A stretch of DNA of 56,979 nt from an uncultured Planctomyces sp. (GTDB lineage Bacteria > Planctomycetota > Planctomycetia > Planctomycetales > Planctomycetaceae): NCBI GenBank assembly GCA_937904325.1, contig CALGTK010000034.1, forward strand, positions 1 through 56,979, given 5' to 3'. Both the position numbers and the translations under genes were made by a program. Shown here in pieces: positions 27,680-38,963 of the stretch. A model generated the notes under the pieces. The model saw only the letters and a program-made list of their open reading frames with translations. It was not told the origin of the DNA and did no database searches. Every line of letters starts with the position of its first letter. Position 1 is the stretch's first letter.

Positions 27680-27913
27680 TTACCAGGCTGTTTCCGGGAG
27701 TCGATTGCTTTGTTCTTCAGACTCAGCTTCCTGACGGAGTTTACGAACCTTCTGGCTCAAAACTGCCGCATCGTACCAGGTAAAACTGAGGTCCTTATCA
27801 GCCGCATGCTTCCCCAGAGTTTGAAGAAGTGAGGCTGCGCTGTCTTCATCGTAAAGAAAGACGTAGCGTTCTGAATCCTTCACCAGTGCAAGTACATTCA
27901 TGCTTCGCTGCAT
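27680..27913 (-). CDS. Small conserved protein of unknown function next to xerC
   Basis: 77-residue soluble protein beginning MQRSMNVLALVKDSERYVFL. It predicts as a short beta-alpha fold with a helical, charged C-terminus (AVLSQKVRKLRQEAESEEQ). The FTWYDAAVLSQK segment looks conserved. I do not know its function. The frame is open upstream to 28126, but I place the start at 27913. A strong GAGGAG ribosome-binding site lies 5-6 bases before this ATG, and the upstream extension is low-complexity. Same strand as xerC, 119 bp upstream of it. I recall similar small genes near xerC in other Planctomycetes, from memory only. Confidence 0.75.
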   Translation of the reverse strand: MQRSMNVLALVKDSERYVFLYDEDSAASLLQTLGKHAADKDLSFTWYDAAVLSQKVRKLRQEAESEEQSNRLPETAW

Positions 27914-28159
27914 GATTTCTCCTCGGTGCGTCGTCGCTGGCTTCCCTGCTGCGTCCGTCACGGCCGTCTGCGACGGCACTGGAATGACTGCTCCGTAGCT
28001 ACGTTTGGTCGTGGCTGTGGTGAGTTCAGCTGGTCCTTTCCGAGCGTAGCCTGAACCGCCTGAAACACCGCTTCCGTGAAGTCTTCCTTCGACGATTCCG
28101 ATCGTGATGCTTGAGTCTGGTTCCATCAGCTACGGTGGTTGGACGGATCGTTTATTTGT

Positions 28160-29710
28160 TTACCGGTATTTTCGTGGTTTCAGGACAAGTTGCCGCCGCG
28201 CTTCGCCTCCGTGAAGCTGCAACATCTCCGAAATCATTACATGCGCCGTGAACTTGCGAAAAAACTCGCTCCGCTTCATGTAAGCCTCAAGATCTCCACT
28301 GCGAAGTTGCCCGGTCAGTTCGAGATAGTCCGACAGCCGAGCAATCAGCCGGCGATCCGTCGCGTCGAACATACGAACGTACGCCATCAGTGGCTCGGTC
28401 GGCTCGAAGTCCGACGGTGCGACAACAACGTGCTCGTCATATACGAGCGCCGGAACGGTCGACTGCGGCACCGGCATCGGCGAAAGATTCATTTCTGGAT
28501 GCTGGATCGGAAACAGCGGAGTCTTCATTACTGGTGGTATTGCCGCTGGTGGAGATTGAGGTTTCACCTGGTCAGGCTGAGGTGGAACCTGTTGATCAAG
28601 GCCACGACGAACGTTGACACCATTCGACGCACCGGGAATGTGTCTGTTAAACGGATTCTCAATTGCTGGCTGAGCCACCGCCGGCGGCTGTGCTAAAGGA
28701 GCTGCATCCACTTGCGGAGCTTCTAGCTGTGGCACGGGCTTTGGGGAAACGTCGCTCAACGCTGTGCCAGGCACCGCTGGCTCTGTTGGAAGAATTGGCT
28801 GCGCGGTGAGCGGCGGAACAAAGTCGACAGGCGGAGTGGAATCCGCATTTTGCACAGGAATAATTTCATCGACAGGCGGTGCTTGAAACGGCTCGCTGGA
28901 CGTGGCGGATTTCTGATAATTGATTGGAATCGTCTGAGACTGCCACTCATCTTCCAAAGCCGTCTCTACCGGATCCGGCGATGGCAACGTTGGGAAAGTA
29001 GCATCGGCAACCGGTACGAGTAACGAAGTTCCGTCCGGCAGGAACGGCTGAAGCTGTGGCAGTTCGGCCTGAGCGAGCAACGTTTCAGCAATAGAAGCCG
29101 ACTGCTCGCCAACGGATTCCCAGCTGCCGTCTTCGACTACCAGGGCTGGATCAAATGGTGGTTGGGAATCGGCGGACAGCCACTCGCCAGAATCATCCGG
29201 CGATTGAGCTCGAGCGGTGTCGTACTTTGGTCGCCCCGGCCCTTTCACAGGTGCGTCAGCCGAGCGGTTGAAGAACGGAACGGTCGGGTCTTCATTCGGC
29301 AGAAACAGAAACTGCTGAGGTGAGTACCAGGCGACTTTCAAACCAATCCGAGGATTGTACGGGTCGTAGTCGGTGACCGCTCCAACGACGACGGCATCGA
29401 CGTCAAGAATCACGGCCAGTCGAACGGCATCGTGTGGACTAGTCAGCGAGATTCCGTTTTCAACCATCGCCCGCTCGGTCACTCCGACCGGCAGAACTTC
29501 GAAACCGGGAACCTTCTGCAGTTCGGAATAATAATCGAGGGCAAACTCACGCCCGTCGACCGTTCGTTCCTGGCTGAGATTGAAGAACGGAGCAATCGCG
29601 ACGGTCTCCAGGCCGACGACCGGATTCCGCATCCCGACCTCGACAATGGCACAGCCAGAGCCAGCCAGAGGCAGAGCGAGGCAGATTGTCAGGGCGAGAG
29701 CTCGAAACAT
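28160..29710 (-). CDS. Lipoprotein with CsgG/FlgT-like N-terminal domain and Pro-rich middle
   Basis: 516 residues. The N-terminus is a lipoprotein signal with lipobox LAGSGC (cysteine at residue 20). An alpha/beta domain follows (about 25-130: VAIAPFFNLSQERTVDGREF, a VLPVGVTERAM block and VVVGAVTDYDPYNPRIGL). It resembles CsgG/FlgT-type or LpoB-like outer-membrane lipoproteins that gather at the cell envelope. About 150-400 is a low-complexity Pro/Gln/Ala-rich linker. The last 100 residues form a conserved-looking helical domain (MAYVRMFDATDRRLIARLS and on to LKPRKYR). Function unknown; envelope anchoring is inferred from the lipobox. Same strand as the small gene and xerC, 246 bp upstream. 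Confidence 0.82.
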   Translation of the reverse strand: MFRALALTICLALPLAGSGCAIVEVGMRNPVVGLETVAIAPFFNLSQERTVDGREFALDYYSELQKVPGFEVLPVGVTERAMVENGISLTSPHDAVRLAVILDVDAVVVGAVTDYDPYNPRIGLKVAWYSPQQFLFLPNEDPTVPFFNRSADAPVKGPGRPKYDTARAQSPDDSGEWLSADSQPPFDPALVVEDGSWESVGEQSASIAETLLAQAELPQLQPFLPDGTSLLVPVADATFPTLPSPDPVETALEDEWQSQTIPINYQKSATSSEPFQAPPVDEIIPVQNADSTPPVDFVPPLTAQPILPTEPAVPGTALSDVSPKPVPQLEAPQVDAAPLAQPPAVAQPAIENPFNRHIPGASNGVNVRRGLDQQVPPQPDQVKPQSPPAAIPPVMKTPLFPIQHPEMNLSPMPVPQSTVPALVYDEHVVVAPSDFEPTEPLMAYVRMFDATDRRLIARLSDYLELTGQLRSGDLEAYMKRSEFFRKFTAHVMISEMLQLHGGEARRQLVLKPRKYR

Positions 29711-30036
29711 GTGTCAGCCGCAACCACAAAAGGCGCTGGACGACTGACTTTGACAGCCAGGCATCACAATTCAGGCGGCCTCACGAACGGACCGTCGTCT
29801 TTCGTTAGTATCGGCCCATCCGGCAAACTCTCTTTAATCGGAATATCTTAACAAGCCATCCCACGACGAAAGTCGCCAGTTCAGCCATTCACTCTTCCTC
29901 TGAGAGGGTCGAGCGTTAGCGAGGGGCTGGTTTCGTCCATCTTTCCCCTCTGCGACCTCTGCGTTAAAACGTTAGCCTGATTACAGTACGCGGACGCATT
30001 CCTTCGCCGCTCATAGCCCTTAACGAACGAAATCAA
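29711..30036. other. Intergenic region, no gene supported
   Basis: Divergent spacer between the lipoprotein and the Rieske-PSP1 gene, holding promoters for both. It contains a dispersed CTCTGCG-type repeat, listed separately. No RNA gene or clear promoter boxes are seen. Confidence 0.5.
29947..29971. repeat. Dispersed CTCTGCG/TTTGCG-type intergenic repeat, copy 1
   Basis: CCTCTGCGACCTCTGCGTTA followed by AAACG. It consists of two imperfect copies of CTCTGCG and resembles the element at 38874-38912. Confidence 0.55.
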
Positions 30037-30909
30037 ATGCCAGACTGGGTTTCCATCGCCGAAGAATCAGCCGTCCCTGCCGACGCGGGGGCCACATTTT
30101 TCGTGGACGACATTGAAGTCGCCGTGTTTCGGTCCGAGGGCTATTTGTTTGCCATCGAGGGCAAGTGCCCCCACAAGGGAGCGTCCCTGGGTAATGGATC
30201 GATCGATGGCTGCGCGGTGGTGTGCCCGTGGCACGACTGGAAGTTCGATCTGAAGACAGGCGCAGGCCTGACAAATTCTTCGTCAGCCGTCGCCCCCATC
30301 GGGGTCCAGGTCACCGACGGTTCGATCGAAATCGATCGTGAAACTCTCCCCCTGAAAAACGCCGCCTCGGCAAACAGCGATGACGGCATCCATCGATACC
30401 TCGTCCGCTACGGATCGCTCGGCTGGGTCGGAGTCTTTGGCAACGTCGACAAAGTTGAATGTCAGCATCGTGACCGAGTCATCCTGCAGACTCACCGCGG
30501 TCAGGAGTTCGGCGAAGTGCTCTCCATTCCAGAAGACCTCGCCGCCCAAAACAACAGCGACAAGCCTGGTGGAGAAGTCGTCCGCGTAGCAACACCCGAC
30601 GAAGTGACGAAGCATGCACCTCGGTCAAAAAATCTCACGCTTCGCCTGATTGAAGAATGCAGCGCCGTCCTGGCCGAGTCTGACATCGACCTGGCCATCG
30701 TCGACGGCGAAGTCCTGTTCGACGATGAATCCGCAGTACTCTACTTCCTGGGCGACTCCAATCTCGACGCCGGCCCGCTCGTCACTGACATCGCCAAACT
30801 CCACAACCTGGAGCGCATCGAACTTTACCCATTCATCGATCCCCCCGAACCCGAGGGCGGAGGCGGCTGCGGCAAAGAGGGCTGCGGAGGCGGCGGTTGC
30901 CATTCCTGA
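30037..30909 (+). CDS. Rieske [2Fe-2S] domain fused to a PSP1 (RicT/YaaT-like) domain
   Basis: 290 residues with two recognisable domains. Residues 4-100 form a Rieske ferredoxin-type domain with both cluster motifs, CPHKG (C44, H46) and CPWHDW (C63, H66). Residues about 120-267 resemble the PSP1 C-terminal domain of RicT/YaaT: HRDRVILQTHRGQEFGEVL, a VVRVATPDE segment, DIDLAIVDGEVLFDDESAVL and a LERIELYPF end. PSP1 proteins of the Ric complex are tied to RNA maturation and Fe-S clusters in Bacillus. The C-terminus is glycine-rich with CX4CX4CH (C278, C283, C288). No signal peptide, so cytoplasmic. Divergent from the lipoprotein gene. The domain pair suggests a redox-sensing regulator, but this is inferred. 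Confidence 0.85.
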   Translation: MPDWVSIAEESAVPADAGATFFVDDIEVAVFRSEGYLFAIEGKCPHKGASLGNGSIDGCAVVCPWHDWKFDLKTGAGLTNSSSAVAPIGVQVTDGSIEIDRETLPLKNAASANSDDGIHRYLVRYGSLGWVGVFGNVDKVECQHRDRVILQTHRGQEFGEVLSIPEDLAAQNNSDKPGGEVVRVATPDEVTKHAPRSKNLTLRLIEECSAVLAESDIDLAIVDGEVLFDDESAVLYFLGDSNLDAGPLVTDIAKLHNLERIELYPFIDPPEPEGGGGCGKEGCGGGGCHS

Positions 30910-31211
30910 CCCAATTGCAATATGTGACTGCCAGAGTAAACCCAAGTTCCGATTTGTGAATGTTTCTATATCCTGCCGTGTGTCGGAATGAGTCTGGAAC
31001 CCAGCGACACTTCTGCGATATTTGGAACGGACAACTGCCAGCCAACGGCGTCAAAAGGTGGCCAGTTCCAGAACCTGATTGTCATGTGGCAAATACCCAG
31101 ATGCGGGATCACCGGCGAATCACTGTACGGGCTGGTTAAACCACAGCCTGGACATATAACTGTTGGAATTCCGGCTGTATCGAGAAAGGTGATAATGGCC
31201 TCTGACAGAGC
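30910..31211. other. Intergenic region, nothing recognised
   Basis: Spacer between the Rieske-PSP1 gene and the convergent hypothetical gene. No terminator hairpin, RNA or repeat stands out. Confidence 0.45.
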
Positions 31212-31613
31212 TCAGGAAACGTCATTGACCTCGAATTGCTCACGGCATTGGGGGCCGGTTGTGCTTGCGAAGACAATTAATCTGAAGTCGTTGATCCACT
31301 TGCCAGAAATAAACTCGACACTGCACACCGTGTATTCCCAATAGGGGATTTCCGGTGGCAGATCAGGTCCACGCTGATCAAATCGACAGGCGGTTGTCAG
31401 GAGTGGCCCTGGAAGACGGGCTTCGCCGCCATAACTGACGTCACCGGATGTTTCTGTGAAGATGAGCCCCGCTTCAATGAAGAACTCACGAATGGTCGAG
31501 GCACGGTCTTCGACAGCGGCAGGTGTCGCGAAAAGATCAACAAGTGCTCGGTAATCATCACTTGTCTGATAACTGAATTTCGGATTCAGATCACATCGAT
31601 GGACGAACCACAT
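31212..31613 (-). CDS. Hypothetical protein overlapping the aquaporin 3' end
   Basis: 133-residue product with ordinary protein composition (VHRCDLNPKFSYQTSDDY, then TIREFFIEAGLIFTETSG and SVEFISGKWINDFRLIVFAS). No signal peptide or membrane helix and no family I recognise. Its start overlaps the last 28 bp of the aquaporin gene on the same strand in another frame, which suggests translational coupling. Other in-frame starts are possible further in. There is no strong ribosome-binding site. It may be a true partner of the channel or a leftover gene. Confidence 0.55.
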   Translation of the reverse strand: MWFVHRCDLNPKFSYQTSDDYRALVDLFATPAAVEDRASTIREFFIEAGLIFTETSGDVSYGGEARLPGPLLTTACRFDQRGPDLPPEIPYWEYTVCSVEFISGKWINDFRLIVFASTTGPQCREQFEVNDVS

Positions 31614-32281
31614 TCAGCAGGCTCGTTAGAGCAGCAGCCGGGCTCCTGCGTGCAGCGACAGCCGGGAACGGCGAGCAGGGCGCCGATTGTTGGAGCTGTC
31701 AGGTAGATCCAAAGATAGCTGAGTTCGCCGCTCATGATTGCGGGGGAGAGGGACCGGGCGGGGTTCATGGATGCTCCGCAGATTGGTCCGGCAAACATCG
31801 CTTCGAAGGCCACGACGCTACCGATCGCGGCTCCGGCCATGATGCCCTTTTCTTTCGCGCCGATTGAGACGTTCAAGATCACATACATCAGCATAAACGT
31901 CAGCACGACTTCGAAAATAAAAGACTGCCACCAGTCACCTTCCGGAAGCGTTGCTCCCAGATTCGGATGTTCGAGAAACATCACTCGCAAGAGACCACTG
32001 GCAGCAAACGCTCCGACACACTGGCTGACGATGTACGGGACGACCTGCTTGCCTTCGAACCGCCCGGCTACCCAGAACGCGATTGTGACGGCCGGATTGA
32101 TGTGGCATCCCGACACGTCGCCAATGGCATAAATCATTGCCATCACGACCAGGCCAAAAGTCAGCGCGATACCGACGTGTGTAATCGCCTGATCGCTGAC
32201 ATCATTAACGACGATCGCTCCCGTCCCGGCGAAGAGCAGGCAGAATGTACCGATGGCCTCGGCTGCGTATTTCTGATTCAT
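31586..32281 (-). CDS. MIP-family aquaporin/aquaglyceroporin with Cys-rich C-terminus
   Basis: 231-residue six-helix channel of the major intrinsic protein family, passing water or small neutral solutes across the inner membrane. Both pore motifs are present: NPA at 62-64 (HINPAVTIAF) and NPA at 173-175 (SMNPARSLSP), with the selectivity Arg at 176. Aligning backwards from the second NPA, the helix-5 filter position that is His in AqpZ appears to be Ala here. That points to a wider, glycerol- or metalloid-type pore (inference). The last helix is cut short and replaced by a tail with five cysteines (208, 210, 216, 217, 224), unusual for the family. Its 3' end overlaps a small hypothetical gene. 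Confidence 0.92.
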   Translation of the reverse strand: MNQKYAAEAIGTFCLLFAGTGAIVVNDVSDQAITHVGIALTFGLVVMAMIYAIGDVSGCHINPAVTIAFWVAGRFEGKQVVPYIVSQCVGAFAASGLLRVMFLEHPNLGATLPEGDWWQSFIFEVVLTFMLMYVILNVSIGAKEKGIMAGAAIGSVVAFEAMFAGPICGASMNPARSLSPAIMSGELSYLWIYLTAPTIGALLAVPGCRCTQEPGCCSNEPAECGSSIDVI

Positions 32282-32366
32282 GAGTGATGATCGATATTGT
32301 TTACAATTAGTAATTGAAACTTCGTCACTCTCGCGCAGGCAGGAAAACAGTCCAGGTTTCAGTGGT

Positions 32367-32384
32367 ACGCGACATCAGTCGCGT
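32367..32384. repeat. Hairpin repeat after a DUF1501 operon
   Basis: ACGCGAC and GTCGCGT pair perfectly around ATCA. It lies in the 169-bp gap after the minus-strand DUF1501 gene. The 13-mer TACGCGACATCAG (32366-32378) recurs at 37240-37252 on the other side of the same operon. Confidence 0.5.
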
Positions 32385-32450
32385 CAGCCCTGTAATAATT
32401 TACCGCACGGAGTGCCGAGCCAAGATGGAGAAGTAATCTCAGAAACGATC

Positions 32451-33911
32451 CTAAGCAAGGATCTCGCTCACGACGCGAGACGGTTCGACGCCTGTCAGTC
32501 GTTGATCGAGTCCCTGGTACCTGAACGTCAGCCGATTGTGATCGACGCCAAGCTGATTCAGGATTGTGGCGTTCATGTCGCGAATGTGAACCGGGTTTTC
32601 AAGAATGTTGTACGACCAGTTGTCAGTCTTCCCAAATTCGAATCCGCGTTTGATACCGGCTCCGGCCATCCACATCGTGAATGCTCGACCGTGATGATCG
32701 CGTCCGTGGTTGTCGGCGGTGAGCTTACCTTGCGAATAAATCGTGCGGCCAAATTCGCCGCCCCACACAACCAGCGTGTCATCAAACATGCCTCGCATTT
32801 TCAGATCGCTAATCAAACCCGCCACCGGATGGTCGATCGAATCGCATTGCCCGCGAAGCAGCTTCGGCAAACTTCCGTGTTGATCCCAGCCTCGATGGAA
32901 AAGCTGAATAAACGGAACACCCTGCTCGGCCAGCTTGCGGGCGACGATGCAGTTTCTAGCGAACGTGCCTGGCTTCTCAGCTTCGGAACCGTAGAGTTCC
33001 ATCGTCTCTTTGGTCTCGCTGCCAACGTCCATGATCTCGGGCACGGACATCTGCATGCGAAATGCCATTTCGTACTGAGCGATCCGAGTCTGCGTCTCCG
33101 GATCCCCAAACTCGTCGTAATGCTCGCCGTTGATTTTCGCGATGCGGTCGAGCATTCGTCGTCGCATGCCTCGGTCGATGCCGGCCGGGTTTTCCAGATA
33201 CAGCACAGGATCGGTGCCGGATCGCAGTTTGACTCCCTGGTGCCGCGAGGGCAGAAATCCGCTGCCCCACAGCCGTGAATACAACGCCTGCTTCTGCCCT
33301 GGCCCTCGCGAGATCATCACGATGTATGCCGGCAGGTTCTTGTTGAAACTTCCGAGGCCGTAGCTGACCCACGCTCCCATGCTGGCCTTGCCTGGCTGCT
33401 GGACGCCAGTATTGATGAATGTGATGGCCGGGTCGTGGTTGATGGCTTCGGTATGGACAGACTTCACGACGGAAATGTCATCCACAATTCCAGCCGTCTT
33501 CGGCAGAATTTCGCTGACCCACGTTCCGTTCTGGCCATGCTGACTGAATTTGAACATCGGAGCGACGACCGGGAACGACTTCTGCCCGGATGTCATTCCA
33601 GTCAATCGTTGCCCCTGTCGGACGGATTCAGGAAGTTCCTGCCCGTGCAGCTTGCGGACTTCAGGATGATGATCCCACGTGTCGATGTGCGACGGTCCTC
33701 CAGCCATGAAGAGGTAAATCACCCGCTTCGCCGACGGAGCGAAGTGCGGCAGCCCAGGCAGCCCACCTCGACCATTACCCGTGGCTGCGACCGCGGAGCT
33801 TGCTGACTCATTAACAAGAGATGCCAAAGCCGCAGCACCAACAGCTCGCGACGAGTTGTTCAGCAGGTCCCGGCGGGTTGTCCGAAGTTGGTAATCAGTA
33901 AAAGGATTCAT
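32451..33911 (-). CDS. DUF1501 domain-containing protein, exported
   Basis: 486-residue DUF1501 protein. The leader has a twin-arginine-like start ([20 protein letters not shown], about residues 11-30). Family blocks visible are [36 protein letters not shown] and [19 protein letters not shown]. The open frame begins at 34022. I start at 33911 (MNPFTDYQ) because a strong CAGGAGG ribosome-binding site precedes that ATG and it places the arginine pair near the N-terminus. It follows the cytochrome/DUF1549/DUF1553 gene with a gap of 143 bp on the same strand, the common planctomycete pairing. The two exported products probably act together, but the reaction is unknown. Confidence 0.93.
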   Translation of the reverse strand: MNPFTDYQLRTTRRDLLNNSSRAVGAAALASLVNESASSAVAATGNGRGGLPGLPHFAPSAKRVIYLFMAGGPSHIDTWDHHPEVRKLHGQELPESVRQGQRLTGMTSGQKSFPVVAPMFKFSQHGQNGTWVSEILPKTAGIVDDISVVKSVHTEAINHDPAITFINTGVQQPGKASMGAWVSYGLGSFNKNLPAYIVMISRGPGQKQALYSRLWGSGFLPSRHQGVKLRSGTDPVLYLENPAGIDRGMRRRMLDRIAKINGEHYDEFGDPETQTRIAQYEMAFRMQMSVPEIMDVGSETKETMELYGSEAEKPGTFARNCIVARKLAEQGVPFIQLFHRGWDQHGSLPKLLRGQCDSIDHPVAGLISDLKMRGMFDDTLVVWGGEFGRTIYSQGKLTADNHGRDHHGRAFTMWMAGAGIKRGFEFGKTDNWSYNILENPVHIRDMNATILNQLGVDHNRLTFRYQGLDQRLTGVEPSRVVSEILA

Positions 33912-34054
33912 TGATTGCCTCCTGGGAATTTTGCAAATATGTCGGACGGGCAACTCAACACATGACACTTCTTTGGTTGAATGCTGGTAACCCTCTGTGG
34001 CAGCAAGGGATGAGTCCCTCACTTACGTTTCGAGTTACGAGCTTCTGCTGCTTG

Positions 34055-37198
<3,144 letters not shown>

Positions 37199-37512
37199 AG
37201 CAATACCGGATCAACTTTAGGGATAAGATTTCGGCAGGATACGCGACATCAGCGATGTACGTTGGGGTGTGGATCAGCCAGTCTACGTTGATCTGGAAAC
37301 TATTTCAGCTACTCGTACCAGTCAGGCCATCCGAATAACGGAACAACGGATTACCGCTTCAACGTAGCAGGCAACGCGTCGCAAATCAGACAACCGGGCG
37401 AATTGATGCAACTGGAATCGGCTCCAGTTCGAAATCACCGCTGTGACACTCGAAAAAACAAGGTAGTATCGCAGCGGAATGATGATCACGATCCTGCAGC
37501 CGTTTTTCCGCC
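37199..37512. other. Intergenic region with second copy of a 13-mer repeat
   Basis: Divergent spacer of 314 bp. TACGCGACATCAG at 37240-37252 matches the repeat at 32366. Here the right arm is changed, so the hairpin is imperfect (ACATC and GATGT around AGC). No other structure is recognised. Confidence 0.45.
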
Positions 37513-38142
37513 ATGAGACCTTCAGTGTTCAACATCCGACCTGTTCCGGGACCACGCAGGCGAATCGTGCTGCTTGCCGGCGGCGCTGTAACGCTGGTGG
37601 GTATTGCAGTTCTCTGGTGGCTGGTATTCGCCAAACGCCCTTTCGACCAGGTGCTGAAGGATGCTCAGACAGCGTTTGCGCAAGGTGACTTTCAAACAGC
37701 TCTTCGGTTGGCTAATGACCTGCGGAGGCGGACTCCCGATTCACCGGCAGCCCTTCTGGTCAGCGGGAAGGCATCGATTGAGCTGGGTCGTTGCACCGAC
37801 GGCGAACAGCTTCTTCGACGTGTCCTGCAGCAGGACGACACAAACATCGAAGCTCATTTGACGCTGGTGCGACTGCTGAAAATTGAAGGCCGATTCCGGG
37901 ATTTGCTACCGCATGCACGATCGCTCTTTCTATCGGGTAATACCGGCGGCGAATTCCTGATTCCGCTAGCCGCGCCCGACGGCATTAAATTGAGCGAGGG
38001 TGAGCTGAAACTTGCGGAATTGTTCGGCGAAGTTCCAGGCAGCGGACTTCGCCTGGCCAATTTTCAGGCTCAGGCGGCAGTGATCGTCGCAAAGCGTTTT
38101 CGCAGCGGCACTTTCAGATATCTGACGCCGCTTGTGTCATAA
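37513..38142 (+). CDS. Membrane-anchored TPR protein, probably truncated
   Basis: 209 residues. The cytoplasmic N-terminus is basic (PRRRIVLLAGG), followed by one membrane helix at about 18-40. TPR-like helices are then seen at about 45-130 (AFAQGDFQTALRLANDLRRR and a GRCTDGEQLLRRVLQQ block). TPR proteins with this N-terminus in Planctomycetes are usually much longer. Here the last 24 codons are the antisense of the convergent gene at 38070, so the original C-terminus has probably been lost at a rearrangement point near 38060-38140. Translation of the remaining part may still occur; the function is unknown. Confidence 0.65.
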   Translation: MRPSVFNIRPVPGPRRRIVLLAGGAVTLVGIAVLWWLVFAKRPFDQVLKDAQTAFAQGDFQTALRLANDLRRRTPDSPAALLVSGKASIELGRCTDGEQLLRRVLQQDDTNIEAHLTLVRLLKIEGRFRDLLPHARSLFLSGNTGGEFLIPLAAPDGIKLSEGELKLAELFGEVPGSGLRLANFQAQAAVIVAKRFRSGTFRYLTPLVS

Positions 38143-38378
38143 AAGTAAAGCAAATTTCGATCCGCAGCCCACACCGCCGATAGCCGCACCTGCCGGGGGC
38201 CATGAATCGTGAATTGGATGCCACAATGCCGGCCGCTCTTCGTCAACTCGCGTTCGATCATTTTGAACTGATCCGAGACGAGATTTTCTTTCGAGCACAA
38301 AGTCGCGTGAACAAATTTGCGCAGATCTTCGATGGTCGAAATGTCGGACGGTGCAATTCCGGCGGCAGCATTGCTCAT
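38070..38378 (-). CDS. Small conserved planctomycete-type protein, function unknown
   Basis: 102-residue protein beginning MSNAAAGIAPSDISTIEDL. It predicts as alpha/beta, with a central SGRHCGIQFTIHGPRQVRLS strand pair and a YFYDTSGVRYLKVPL ending. No signal peptide or membrane helix. I recognise this as a recurring small planctomycete protein type but know no function. The frame is open to 38411; the ATG at 38378 fits the conserved N-terminus. Its 3' end overlaps the convergent TPR gene by 73 bp, which is abnormal and supports truncation of the TPR gene rather than of this one. Confidence 0.7.
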   Translation of the reverse strand: MSNAAAGIAPSDISTIEDLRKFVHATLCSKENLVSDQFKMIERELTKSGRHCGIQFTIHGPRQVRLSAVWAADRNLLYFYDTSGVRYLKVPLRKRFATITAA

Positions 38379-38963
38379 GGACAGCCTCGTTGTTCGGGGG
38401 AACGTGCGCATGAACCTTTGCGGCGACGAAGCGAATCTTTCCGCAGGAATGTTCTTAGAAATTCACGAATGCAAAAGTCTCAGAACTCGCCGACTTTCAT
38501 AAGATGGATGGTCCGTGCACGAAATTCTGTCGTCAATCTTTAGTGAGATATGTCAGTTCTCCCGGCCGCTGTCGTCCTTACCATTAGTAGCTGCTCTTCC
38601 TGACTGGTCTGAACCAGGCAGCCGTTGCGGTCGGCTCAGAAGGTATCGGCGGTGTGGATCCAAAAGTGTCCTGTGACCGGAGACCGCTTTGCGACCAGCA
38701 GGACGCGTCAAGACTGACCAGGTTCACCATCTTCCATAACTCGAACCGACGGTACGACCGGTCCAGAAAATCGATCCGATCGCCGCTTGTATTGCAGAAT
38801 TACTGAAGTGCTTGCAGAAAGTCGTGCGTCAGACACCAATGTCGCCAATGTTTACTCTGAGTTTTGTACTGAGATTCTTTGCGTTCCTTTGCGTCTTCGC
38901 GACTTTGCGTCAGATTATGTGGAGTCTCACATTCGAATTATATTTCTCCTGAGGAGTTAAGCT
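38379..38963. other. Intergenic region with a dispersed repeat
   Basis: About 585 bp with no supported gene. It contains a small hairpin (CTGGT and ACCAG around CTGA) near 38606-38619 and the TTTGCG-type repeat just before the dehydrogenase gene. No RNA gene is seen. Confidence 0.5.
38874..38912. repeat. Dispersed TTTGCG-type intergenic repeat, copy 2
   Basis: Four imperfect units of the TTTGCGT/CTTCGCG kind in a row, related to the element at 29947-29971. It sits 50-90 bp before the Ldh_2 dehydrogenase start, so it could affect its leader. Confidence 0.55.

Noticed and set aside
32280-33278. 332-codon plus-strand open frame
   Set aside because: Antisense to the DUF1501 gene; no recognisable domain and Arg/His-rich composition typical of a shadow.
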